Below, piece after piece: positions 12,901 through 23,053 of a DNA stretch of 64,000 bases. The notes beneath the pieces are model-generated. The model had not been told where the DNA came from. It searched no databases and worked only from the letters and a program-made list of their open reading frames with translations. The stretch's first letter is position 1. The number at the start of each line of letters is the position of its first letter. This DNA is from Aegilops tauschii subsp. strangulata (Eukaryota > Streptophyta > Magnoliopsida > Poales > Poaceae): contig NC_053039.3 in the NCBI RefSeq assembly GCF_002575655.3, positions 221,545,622 through 221,609,621 of the forward strand. The letters are read 5' to 3'. Both the position numbers and the translations under genes were made by a program.

Positions 12901-14122
12901 TTTTCGGGTTCACACAGATTAAGGAAGGCATAAGGTTCAACCCATCGAGATATCTTAGAAACCTATACCTCAAGTTTCAAGAGTAAATATCACCAGCTCG
13001 AAAGTAGAGCATGGTTGGCCAAATCAGATAATAGGATTTACTAATGGCATTATGTATCAGGGAAGAATTCACAAGGCGATTAAATATGAAGGACATTGTC
13101 AAATAATAATCCAACAAAGGGTCTGACGGTCCATAGCGGACCTAATGTGAGCGTCGGCACACAACTAGTTGAAGAAAGAATGCAAAGGCATCAGATTATA
13201 GATCATCTGAATGATTCGATGCTTAGATATCAAAGGAATTATGATTTCCAAATCGAAGGATCAGAAGCAGACGCTCTGATCAAAGGTGGATAAGTTCAAC
13301 AGACCTAAGGGTACAATTGACGACAAATAGATTGGTCGAGAAAAAGCTCATGTCCAAATGACGTCTGAGCCAGAAAGATAATTTAAAGGATCAACTGATG
13401 ATTGCGTGCATCCGCACTCATGTTGAATCAATAGGATCAAAATGACAGTGTCTAGGGATACTAACGAATATTGCCAGACATATGGAAAGCATCCGTAATG
13501 CAAGCAGACAAGTATTGTAGAGCAATAAGCTACTGAGGATTTTTGGAGGATCAAATAGTATTTCGAAGACTTTTGCGAAACACCTGAACAACTGGGGATG
13601 ACCGGATACTCGGTAAGTGCGAGGAATTATCCGTAGGGGTATTTAATGTGGCAAAGAACTGCAATGCAGTAGGCACAAAGTATTCTCGGAACAATAGAGA
13701 GGATATCGAGGTATCTTATAATAACAAGATCAACGGGGAATGATTGTATGAATGGCAAGTGTACGTGGTTATCCATAGAGGTTTATCGATGGACGGGAAT
13801 TGCAAAAGCGATGGCACAAAGTCTCGAGAGAACATCATAGAGTATCCTCGGAATCTTCTGGTGCAGCAGACGATCATCGGTAATAAGGTGCTCTCCGGGT
13901 GAAAATGATCACGAGATCCTAATGTTAGATTTAGTAAAAATTTATTTAACCCGAATAGAAGAGAGATCAGAGTCCTAGAGTATAGACGAGGAATAAAAGA
14001 TCCTAATACCACCCAATGGCGACGTGGGGCCGTAAGCCGCACAGCCATGTTAGTAAAAAAATTGTAAAGTCTAGACTCAACTTCGGTCAAGGAGTTTGGA
14101 AGGGGGATACCTACAGGCAGTC

Positions 14123-14136
14123 GGCTCTGATACCAA
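14123..14136 (-). promoter_or_regulatory. LARD primer binding site (initiator Met tRNA)
   Basis: On the minus strand TTGGTATCAGAGCC stands two bases inside the 5' LTR end. This is the canonical complement of the 3' end of plant initiator methionyl-tRNA. Confidence 0.9.
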
Positions 14137-14138
14137 CT

Positions 14139-17100
14139 TGTGACGCCCCCGATTCAATCGTACACTAATCATGCACGCAAATGTGTACGATCAAGATCAG
14201 GGACTCACGGGAAGATATCACAACACAACTCTACAACATAAATAAGTCATACAAGCATCATAGTACAAGGCAGGGGCCTCGAGGGCTCAAATACAAGTGC
14301 TCGATCATAGACGAGTCAGCGGAAGCAACAATATCTGAGTACAGACATAAGTTAAACAAGTTTGCCTTAAGAAGGCTAGCACAAACTGGGATACAGATCG
14401 AACGAGGCGCAGGCCTCCTGCCTGGGATCGTCCTAAACTACTCCTGGTCGTCGTCAACGGGCTGCACGTAGTAGTAGGCACCTCCGGTGTAGCAGGAGTC
14501 GTCATCGACGGTGGCGTCTGGCTCCTGGGCTCCAGCATCTGGTTGCGACAACCAGGTAGAAAGGAAAGGGGGAAAAGAGGGAGAAAAGCAACCGTGAGTA
14601 CTCATCCAAAGTACTCGCAAGCAAGGAGCTACACTACATATGCATGGGTATATGTGTAAAGGGCCATATCGGTGGACTGAACTGCAGAATGCCAGAATAA
14701 GAGGGGGATAGCTAATCCTGTCGAAGACTACGCTTCAGGCCACCTCCATCTTGCAGCATGTAGAACAGAGTAGATGGTAAGTTCACCAAGTAGCATTGCA
14801 TAGCATAAACCTACCCGGCGATCCCCTCCTCGTCGCCCTGTTAGAGAGCGATCACCGGGTTATATCTGGCACTTGGAAGGGTGTGTTTAATTAAGTATCC
14901 GGTTCTAGTTGTCATAAGGTCAAGGTACAACTCCGGGTCATCCTTTTACCGAGGGACACGGCTATTCGAATAGATAAACTTCCCTGCATGGGTGCACCAC
15001 ATAACCCAACACGCTCGATCCCATTTGGCCGGACACACTTTCCTGGGTCATTCCCGGCCTCAGAAGATCAACACGTCGCAGCCCCACCTAGGCACAACAG
15101 AGAGGTCAGCACGCCGGTCTAAATCCTATGGCGCAGGGGTCTGGGACCATCGCCCATTGCACACCTGCATGTTGCGAACGCGGCCGGAAGTAGACCTAGC
15201 CTAGCAGGCGTTCCAGTCCAATCCGGCGTGCGCCGCTCAGTCGCTGACGTCACGAAGGCTTTGGCTGATACCATGACGTCGAGTGCCCATAACTGTTCCC
15301 TCGTAGTTGGTTAGTGCGTATAGACCAAATGGCCGGACTCAGATAAAATACCAAGAACTCGTTAAGCGTGTTATTTTAAAGTAACCGCGGACGCTGACCA
15401 GGGCCAGGCCCACCTCTCTACTAGGTGGTCTCAACCTGCCCTGTTGCTCCACCACAAAGTAACAGTCAGGGGCCGTCGGGAACCCAGGCCCACCTCTACC
15501 GGGATGGAGCCACCTGCCCCTTCAGCCCCCATCTCCGAACAACATCATAAGTAACGTAACAGTATAAAGTGTATAGCATATGCCCGTGATCACCTCCCGA
15601 AGTGATCATGGCCCAGTAGTATAGCATGGCAGGCGGACAAGAGTGTAGGGCCACTGATGGAACACTAGCATCCTATACTAAGCATTAGGATAGCGAGTAA
15701 AGGTATCAACAATTGTAGCAACAATGACAGGCTATGCAGCAGAATAGGATTAACCGAAAGCAGTAACATGCTACACTACTCTAATGCAAGCAGTAAAGAG
15801 AAGGAATAGGCGATATCCCGTGATCAGGGGGGCTTGCCTGGTTGCCCTGGCAAGAAGGGGTCGTCGTCGATGTAGTCGATCACAGGGGTATCGGCAACGG
15901 TCTCGGAGCCTACCGGAAAGAAGTAATGGAGGGGAACACAATAAATAACATAGCAATCAAATGCAACACAAAGCAAGACGCGCCAATACGTTATGCTAGG
16001 GGTGACCTAATGCAGGGATAGGTGATACCGGCGAAGGGGGGGAACATCCGGGAAAGTATCCCCGGTGTTTCACGTTTTCGGACAGATGAACCGGAGGGGG
16101 AAAGTTGCGTGTTCGCTATGCTAGGGATGTGTGGCGGACGAACGGGTTGCGTAACCGGATTCGTCTCGTCGTTCTAAGAAACTTTCATGTACAAAGTATT
16201 TTCATCCGATATACGGTTTAGTTTATATGATTTTCTAAAGTTTTAAATCATTTTTAGAATTTATTTAATTAATTTAATTCAACATTATCCAGAATAGTGC
16301 ACGCTGACGTCAGCAGTCAGCAGAGGTGTTGACTGGTCAAACTGACGTGTGGGGTCTGCATGTCATTGACTCTTTAGTTAAAATAATTACTGTTTAATTA
16401 AACTAACAAGTTAATCAGATTAATTAAATAGATTAATTAACTTAATTAATTCACAAATTAATTAATTAATTAATTATAAATTTTATTAGTTCATTTTTAT
16501 TTTTATTTTTATTTTAAAACGTTCTGGGCATGGGCCCCATATGTCATAGGGCCAGGGGGCACTAGCCCAGTGGTCAGTGGCCCATAGGCCATAGCGGGCA
16601 CGGGCGCTAATGGCACAGCCCAAACGGGCGCTAGCCCGTGGGGGTGCACCCGATTGGGCAACATGGGGCGGCTGGCGGGCGCGGGCGTCAGCGCGCCGGC
16701 GTTGAGCTCCGGCGGCTGCGACCGGGCGTAGCATGGGGAGGGTCGCGGCTGCCGACACGCAGCAGGGCGGGGCGAAGCAGGGGAAAGGTCAGGCGCGGTC
16801 AAGGGCGGCGGTGCGCGCCGCGGGCGGGGCGCTCTTGGGGTGCGTCGGGCGCGGGACGGCGCGGTGGCCGAAACGGGCGACGCGGACGGGAGAGAGGGAG
16901 GTGCTCACGGACGGTGTAGGGGAGTGGCAGTGGGCTCGAGGAGGACGGGAATGACGGCGAGGTCGAGGCGTTGGTGCAGCGGCGGGGCGGCGCGCGTCGA
17001 CGGCGTCCGGCGAGGAGGGGGATGAGGACGACGCAGTTCGGCGGGGAGGCGGCGCCGACGAGGTGGCGGGCGACCCGGCGAACGGCAGCAAGGGCGATCC

Positions 17101-17814
17101 GGTGGTGGCAGCGCCTATGTGGCGGCGGGGCGCCGGCGTGAGGCGGGGAGGTCCGGCGATGGTGTCGGGGACGAGCGGTGTGCGCCCCCCCGATCCATAT
17201 CGAGGGGGAGGGGAACCGAGCGAGAGAGAGAGAGAGGGATCGAGGGAAGTGGGGTCGGGGGGTTAGGGTTTGTGGGGTGAGGGGGTTATACAGGGGCACC
17301 GGGTGGGCCGGCCTGACTGGTTTCGGCCAGTTGGGTCGAGGCCCAGTGGGAAAAGGGCGGGCTCACTTTTCTTTTGTTTGTTTTAATTTTCTTATGACTT
17401 TTGTTTTCTTTTATTTCTTTAATAGTTTATAGTTTTACAAAAGGTAAAACCCACACCTAATATAGAGTTACAGTTCCAACTACTGTCACAAAAGTTTTAC
17501 CCCTGAACAAAAATAGTTTAGTATTTTATAAAATTCAAAAGACATTTATTTAATTGTTTTAGCTAGTGTTTTTATTCATTTTAGATTATTTAAACATTTT
17601 ATAAAATTGTGCTTTCTCCACCATAATTACCTATACATTATTTGGCTCCACCCGAACATTTATTTTTAATATTTGAAATTTTTTATTGTTTGCCTTTATT
17701 TTAAATTTTAAATCTGAACTGGGTTTTGAACTGACGCGAGTTTATCAACAGTAACCGAGGTGACGTGGCATCATTAGCGAAGGTTCACTGTAGCTTAATT
17801 ATCCGGGCGTTACA
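14139..17814 (-). mobile_element. LARD 5' LTR (right copy), complete
   Basis: This 3676-base LTR reads TGTGACGCCC...GGGCGTTACA on the plus strand, giving imperfect inverted termini. It is the direct repeat of 6479-9965. Copy differences include a shorter ACGT palindrome near 16303, an extra 13-base TTAATTAAATAGA-type block near 16421, one extra GA repeat unit near 17220 and a damaged TATA box. The predicted target duplication is gtcac (17815-17819); its partner should lie outside the window on the left. The element landed inside the RT gene of a Tat-like Gypsy element. Confidence 0.85.
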
Positions 17815-18490
17815 GTCACGCAGCCCGCCAGCTTTTGCATTTCTTTGAGGGTTTGTGGCGAGCTCATCCTTTCTATTGCCTTGAGGTTCTCTGGGTTTGC
17901 CTAGATCCCCCTCTGCGACGCCAGAAAGCCCAGCAGCTTGCCGAAGGGGACGCCAAACACACATTTCTCTGGATGGAGCCGCAGATCAACCTTGCGCAGG
18001 CTGGCAAATGTTTCCTCCAGGTCTTCAATAAGGGTCCTTGCCTCCCGGAACTTTACCATTATGTCGTCGACGTAGGCCTCGGCATTCCTCCCGAGCTGGT
18101 GGCCCAGAGCGATGTGCATCATCCGCTGAAAGGTTGCTCCTGTGTACGCAGCCCAAACGGCATGCAGGTATAGCAATACACCCCGCATGGAGTCAGGAAG
18201 GCTGTCTTCTCAACATCCTACACCGCCATCTTGATCTGGTGATAACCCGAGAAGGCGTCCAAAAAACACAGCAGGTCGCACTCAGTGGTGGAGTCGACAA
18301 TCTGATCGATCCGTGGGAGAGGGAAGGGGTCTTGAGGGCAAGGCTTGTTGAGGTTGGTGAAATTGATGCACATGCGCTCCTTCCCGCCTTTCTTGGGTAC
18401 GATGACCGGGTTTGCGAGCCATTCTGGGTACCGCACCTCCCGAATAACGCCAGCCTCTTGTAGCTTGCGGGTCTCTTGGACGATGATCAA
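17815..18490 (-). pseudogene. Gypsy reverse transcriptase fragment
   Basis: Minus-strand frames at 18490-18218 and 18188-17901 encode the RT core. The first carries the LQEAGVIREVRYPEWLANPVIVPKK-type fingers region, CINFTNLNK and FPLPRIDQIVDS, then the FLDAFSGYHQIKM palm motif with the first catalytic Asp. The second carries the active-site motif YVDD, and then LHPEKCVFGV and LLGFLASQRGI. An in-frame TAG and a frameshift separate them, and another TAG separates this part from the protease frame. The gene stops at 17815 where the LARD is inserted, so connection domain, RNase H and integrase are absent from the window. The motifs fit the Tat/Retrosat type of Gypsy elements. Confidence 0.85.
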
Positions 18491-19249
18491 CTACTTCTCC
18501 GCGGACTGCTGCCGTGCCTTCTGTTTTACTGGTTGCACATTTGGGCACACCCTCAGGTGATGCTCGATTATCCCCCTCGGGATCCCAACCAGATCCTTAG
18601 GCTCCCATGCGAAAACATCCTTGTTCGCATGCAAGAAGCCGACTAATGCCTCTTCTTGCTCTGGGGGGAGGCCGACACCTATGGTGAAGGTGGCGCCGGA
18701 TGCCCCGTCTTCGTCAACCAACACCTGCTTCGTCTCGGCACGATCTTGAGAGAACAACTGCTTCTTCTTCGCTGGCGCAGCCACCAGAGCCTCAGGTGCT
18801 CCTTCCTCACTCATTTGCGCGACCGCCACAGCCCTAAAGGCGAGCTTGAGGGCTATCAGCACTTCCTTGGTGTCCCCTGCCATGGTGAGGACACCGCTGC
18901 TTTCCGGCATCTTCATGAGATTGTAGGCAGGGTGAGTTGCTGCCATGAACTTGGCCAAGGCCGGGTACCCGAGGATGGCGTTGTACGGGAGGCCGATGCG
19001 GGTGATGTCAAACTCGATAAGCTCGGTGCGGTAATTGTCGCGGGTGCCGAAGGTGACGGGGAGGCGGATCTGCCCCAGGGGGCAGGTGGAGCCGTCGACA
19101 ACCCCGGAGAAGGGCTTGGTGGGGCGGAGCCGGCCATGCGGCACGTGAAGCAAGCCGAAAGCTTCCACACAGAGCACATTGAGGCGAGCTCCACCGTCGA
19201 TGAGGGTCTTGGTGACCGCCACGTTGCAGATGGTGGGGGTGCAGAGCAT
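18491..19249 (-). pseudogene. Gypsy aspartic protease and linker to RT
   Basis: An open minus-strand frame of 252 codons holds the retropepsin signature LIDGGARLNVL near its residue 16, with the catalytic Asp in the IDGG context usual for Tat-type elements. The downstream block YNAILGYPALAKFMA is also typical. After an acidic linker it leads into the start of RT (GIPRGIIEHHLRVCPNVQPVKQK). The usual Ser/Gly after DGG is Ala here. The frame ends at a TAG where the family reads on into RT. It should be part of one gag-pol polyprotein. Confidence 0.85.
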
Positions 19250-19831
19250 TGGGAGCGTGCCGGCGCCCGCGGTGGTCGCGGGTGGTCCCTCGAGTCGAAG
19301 GTGAGGTCGGCCTTAGGCGCCGCCCAGCCGAGGGAGCTCCCTGCTACACGTGGGCGGCACCTACCTTGCGAAGAACTGCTTGACGGGGCGGTCCAAGGGC
19401 GGCGCCTGCAAACCACCGAGGAGGGCTGCGATGGCGTGCGGTGCTGGTGCCTCGAAGCGCGTTTCGAAGAGGCCGCGCAGCTCCTCCCAGGAGGCCACAG
19501 AAGATCCTGGCAAGCTAAGCAGCCAGGCGTGTGGCGTGCCTGCGAGGGCCATGGGTAACCAGTTAGCCATGACCTTGTCGTCATCGCCGGCTGCCAACAC
19601 CGCCTGGTCGTATGCCCAAAGAAAACCTGCCGGATCCGCCGCTCCGTCGTATCGGGGCGGCAGGTCCGGCCTGAACTTGGGCGGCCACTGCACCCGCCGC
19701 AGGACGGGGGTGAAAGCTCAGAGGCCTTCAGCTCCCCCGAAAGCGCGCATCGATCTGGTCGATGGAGGAGCATCCGCCATGAGTGCCGAGCAGCGGAGCG
19801 CAGCGGTCAAAGAGGCGGACCTTTGACACAC
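19250..19831 (-). pseudogene. Gypsy gag, internally deleted
   Basis: The minus-strand frame 19693-19361 gives a Retrotrans_gag-like core: PPRYDGAADPAGFLWAYDQA, then WLPMALAGTPHAWL and SWEELRGLFETRFE. An upstream ATG near 19782 in another frame could be the true start. After VKQFFAR the coding sequence stops and the protease region begins within about 110 bases. The C-terminal half of gag, including any CCHC zinc knuckle, has therefore been deleted. Open frames on the plus strand here are shadows of the minus-strand gene. Confidence 0.75.
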
Positions 19832-19850
19832 CCCTACCTAGCGTGCCAAA
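19832..19850 (-). promoter_or_regulatory. Primer binding site of the minus-strand Gypsy element
   Basis: On the minus strand TTTGGCACGCTAGGTAGGG follows directly after the LTR end. The TGGCAC...GG form resembles primer sites of other Tat-type elements. I do not assign the tRNA. Confidence 0.55.
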
Positions 19851-20729
19851 TGTCGAATTTCGGGTTCTGCAAACCCTTGAGAGGTTCGAACTCTGGGGTG
19901 CGTGCGAAGAACTCGACCTCCCCACTCTACCTACTCGCCAATCTCTCGGCCTAGCTCGATGAACTGGAAGGAAACGAGACACAACAGTTTACCCAGGTTC
20001 GGGCCACCTTGCGGTGTAAAACCCTACTCCTGCTTAGTGGTGGATTAGCCTCGAGGGGCTAAGGATGAACTAGTACAGTGGGAGAACAACCTCAGGAGGA
20101 GGCGTGTTCTTGTGCTAGTGGGAGAGGATGATCTCCAGGACCCGGATTCCCCTCTATGGTGGTCGCTAGCCCTATTTATAGTGGCCTTGGTCCTCTCTCC
20201 AAATGTAAGGCGGGAAGGGATCCCACAATGGCCAAATTCGAAGGGAGACAACTAGTACATGCTATCCTAACAAAAGTAGTCTTCGCCTACAAAAGCCTCT
20301 GGTGGTGACGCTGTGGTGGGCTCAGTGATGACCTCTGTCCTGCCGTCCTGGCGGTCTTGATCTCGTTGCACCGTAATGGAAAGCTTTGGCTGATTCCTCG
20401 GGACTCCGCGCCTGCGCTTGCCTCTTTAGCACCGAAGAGGAAACTGGTACATTGCGCCCACTGGCGCCCGCCTGGCCTTGGTCGTCATGGCTCATGTCAT
20501 CCGGACCTCGCGAGGTGAGGCTTGCATAGAAATCTCCGCTCCTCAAGAGCCAGCCTGAGGTGGCCGCTCCTTGTGGAGGTCTTGGTGTCGTATGCCTCGC
20601 GAGGCTTGGCCCCTCACGAGGGTCTTGAGTTGTTGATGCTGAAGCTGGGTCGTACCAGGCCGTCGGTGAAGCCACCCTATGGGCCGCAGGCAGGCAAGTC
20701 TGGGTACCCCCGTTCCCAGAATGCCGACA
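19851..20729 (-). mobile_element. 5' LTR of the minus-strand Tat-like Gypsy element
   Basis: This 879-base LTR reads TGTCGAATTTCGGG...CCCAGAATGCCGACA on the plus strand, with TGTCG/CGACA termini. On its own strand it begins TGTCGGCATTCTGGGAACGG. A TATA box (minus strand, TATAAATA) lies at 20173-20180. The five bases next to it, atagc (20730-20734), are the predicted target duplication. The partner copy is out of the window because the left half of the element has been displaced. Confidence 0.85.
20173..20180 (-). promoter_or_regulatory. TATA box of the Tat-like LTR
   Basis: The minus strand reads CCACTATAAATAGGGCTAG, a strong TATAAATA match about 320 bases from the internal end of the LTR. 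Confidence 0.6.
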
Positions 20730-20982
20730 ATAGCAGAAGTGGCATAATCAATAACATGCAACATATCAGAATCAATAGCAGGTGTAGGTGTCGCAAGTTT
20801 ACTCAAAACTGAAGGTGAATCAAGTGCAGAGCTAGATGGCAGTTCCTTACCTCCCCTCGTAGTTGAGGGAAAATCTTGGTTCTAGTATCTTTCAAATTCC
20901 TCATAGTGATCAATAGATATAAATCCCAAATGACTCAGAGAATAGAGCTATGCTCCCCGGCAACGGCGCCAGAAAAAGGTCT
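20730..20982 (-). mobile_element. Athila-like element A: primer site and start of gag
   Basis: The minus strand reads TCTGGCGCCGTTGCCGGGGA (20954-20973) ten bases from the LTR, the tRNA-Asp primer site used by Athila-type elements. It is followed by leader and an ATG opening MRNLKDTRTKIFPQLRGEV, the usual start of gag in Triticeae relatives. The frame soon meets a stop. The Tat-like element is inserted about 250 bases into this region. Confidence 0.75.
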
Positions 20983-22375
20983 TGATAACCCACAAGTATA
21001 GGGGATCGCAACAGTTTTTGAGGGTAGAGTATTCAACCCAAATTTATTGATTTGACACAAGGGGAGCCAAAGAATATTCTCAAGTATTAGCAGTTGAGTT
21101 GTAAATTCAACCACACCTGAAAGACTTAATATCTGTAGGAAAATATTTAGTAGCAAAGTAGTAAGCAAGTAACGGTAACTGTGGCAAAAGTAACAGTAGC
21201 AGTTTTGTAGCAATCGTAACAGTGGCAATGGAAAGGTAACTTAGCAATGATCAATATGAAACGAGCTCGTAGGAAATGGATAATGATGGATAATTATGTT
21301 GGATGGCATTCATCATGCAACAGTTATAACATAGGGTGACACAAAACTAGCTCCAATTCATCAATATAATGTAGGCATGTATTCCGAATATAGTCATACG
21401 TGCTTATGGAAAAGAACTTGCATGCCATCTTTTGTCCTACCCTCTCGTGGCAGCGGGGTCCTAATGGAAACTAAGGGATATTAAGGTCTCCTTTTAATAG
21501 AGAATCGGACCAAAGCATTAGCACTTAGTGAATACATGAACTCCTCAAACTACGGTCATCACCGGGAAGTGTCCCGACTATTGTCACTCCGGGGTTGCCG
21601 GATCATAACACGTAGTAGGTGACTATAACTTGCAAGATAGGATTAAGAACACAAATATATTCATAAAAACATAATAGGTTCAGATATGAAATCATGGCAC
21701 CCGGGCCCTAGTGACAAGCATTAAGCATAACAAAGACATAGCAACATCAATCTTAGAACATAGTGGATACTAGGGGTCAAACCCTAAAAAAACTAACTCG
21801 ATTACATGGTAAATCTCATCGAACCCATCACCGTGCAGCAAGCCTACGATGGGATTACTCATGCACGGTGGTGAGCATCATGAAATTGGTAATGGAGGAT
21901 GGTTGATGATGACGATGGCGATGATTCCCCTCTCCGGAGCCCGAAACGGACTCCAGATCTGCCCTCCGGAGGAAGAACAGGAGGTGGCGGCGGCTCTGTA
22001 TCATAAAACGCGACGAATCCTTCTCTCTGATTTTTTCTCCCCGAACGTGAATATATGGAGTTGAGGTCGGCGAAGCTTCGTGGGACCCACAAGACAGGGG
22101 CGCGCGCCCAGGGGGTAGGGCGTGCCCCACCCTTGTGGACAGGTGGTGGGTCCCCCTCAGTTGATTCTTTTGCAAATATTTTTTATTTATTCCAAAAATA
22201 TTCTCCGTGAAGTTTCAGGTCATTCCAAGAACTTTTATTTCTGCACAAAAATAACACCATGGCAATTCTGCTGAAAACAGCGTCAGTCCAGGTTAGTTCC
22301 ATTAAAATGATACAAATTAGAGTCCAAAACAAGGGCAAAAGAGTTTGGAAAAGTAGATACGATGGAGACGTATCA
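20983..22375 (-). mobile_element. Athila-like element A 5' LTR
   Basis: This 1393-base LTR reads TGATAACCCACAAGTATAGG...GATGGAGACGTATCA on the plus strand, so it starts TGATACGTCTCC on its own strand. It matches the Sabrina/WHAM class of Triticeae Athila-like LTRs as I know them; I do not fix the exact family. The small open frames inside it have no domains. It is inserted in the 3' LTR of element B; the predicted target duplication is ggtaa (22376-22380). Confidence 0.85.
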
Positions 22376-23053
22376 GGTAACAAGATTGTTGATGTGGATC
22401 GCCGTCATGATCCTTGCCCCAGCGCCACTCCAGCGCCACCGGGAGAGGGGGGAGAGAGCCCCCCTCCTTCTTCTTCCTTGGCCTCCCCATAGATGGGAGG
22501 AGAGTTCCCCCTCTGGTCCATGGCCTCCATGGTGGTGGAGGGGTGGGAGGCCCTCCGAGATTGGATCTCCCTCTTTGTTCTCTTTTGTTTCGCGTTCTCC
22601 AGATCTGGCCCTTCACCGTTTCTTAAATTCTGCGAGATCCGTAACTCCGATGGCGCTGAAATTTTTACATGTTTTTTCCATAAATTATCTTTCTTGCGCC
22701 AGAAGAAGGGCCCCAACCAACTTCCGAGGAGGGCATAAGACACCTGGGCGTGCCAGGGGGTGCCCGGCGCGCCCTGGTGGGTCGTGGTCACTGTGGGCCC
22801 CCGTTTGTGTTGATCCCAAGTCCTAGAAATCAAATGTGTTCCAAGATAATTCTCCGTAAAATTTTATCGCCTTTGGACTTTGTTTGATATGGATTATGTG
22901 CGAAAAAAATGCAACAAATAGGAACTGGCACTGGGCACTGGATCAAATATGTTAGTCCAAATAAATCATATAAAATGTTGCCAAAAGTGTAGAAAAGTTG
23001 TATAATATTGGCACGAAACAATCAAAAATTATAGATACGACGGAGACGTATCA
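22376..23053 (-). mobile_element. Athila-like element B 3' LTR, interrupted by A
   Basis: This aligns with 32109-32802 (shared CAAGATTGTTGATGT, GCCACCGGGAGAG, CGTAACTC, AAAATGTTGCCAAAAGTGTA) and ends GGAGACGTATCA. The remaining left part of this LTR should lie beyond element A outside the window. The overlapping open frames 22362-22833 lie in LTR sequence and I do not call them genes. Confidence 0.85.

Larger units (their letters stand above)
9966..14138 (-). mobile_element. LARD internal domain, non-coding
   Basis: These 4173 bases lie between polypurine tract and primer site. No reading frame here shows gag, protease, RT, RNase H or integrase motifs; the longest open frames (102-148 codons) have no recognisable features. 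Long LTRs (about 3.7 kb) around a conserved-length but non-coding interior define a large retrotransposon derivative (LARD), which must borrow proteins from an autonomous partner. The style resembles the barley/wheat Sukkula class. I cannot confirm that family from memory, and the polypurine-tract context points to a Del/Tekay-type partner. Confidence 0.75.

Noticed and set aside
18656..19558. A 300-codon plus-strand ORF.
   Set aside because: It lies exactly opposite the minus-strand protease and gag, which carry real motifs. It is a shadow of GC-rich coding sequence.
22362..22833. Overlapping 142-154 codon frames around 22.4-22.8 kb, with relatives at 32072-32572.
   Set aside because: They fall in the LTR of element B. 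Both LTR copies have the sequence but with frameshifts between them, and no domain is present.
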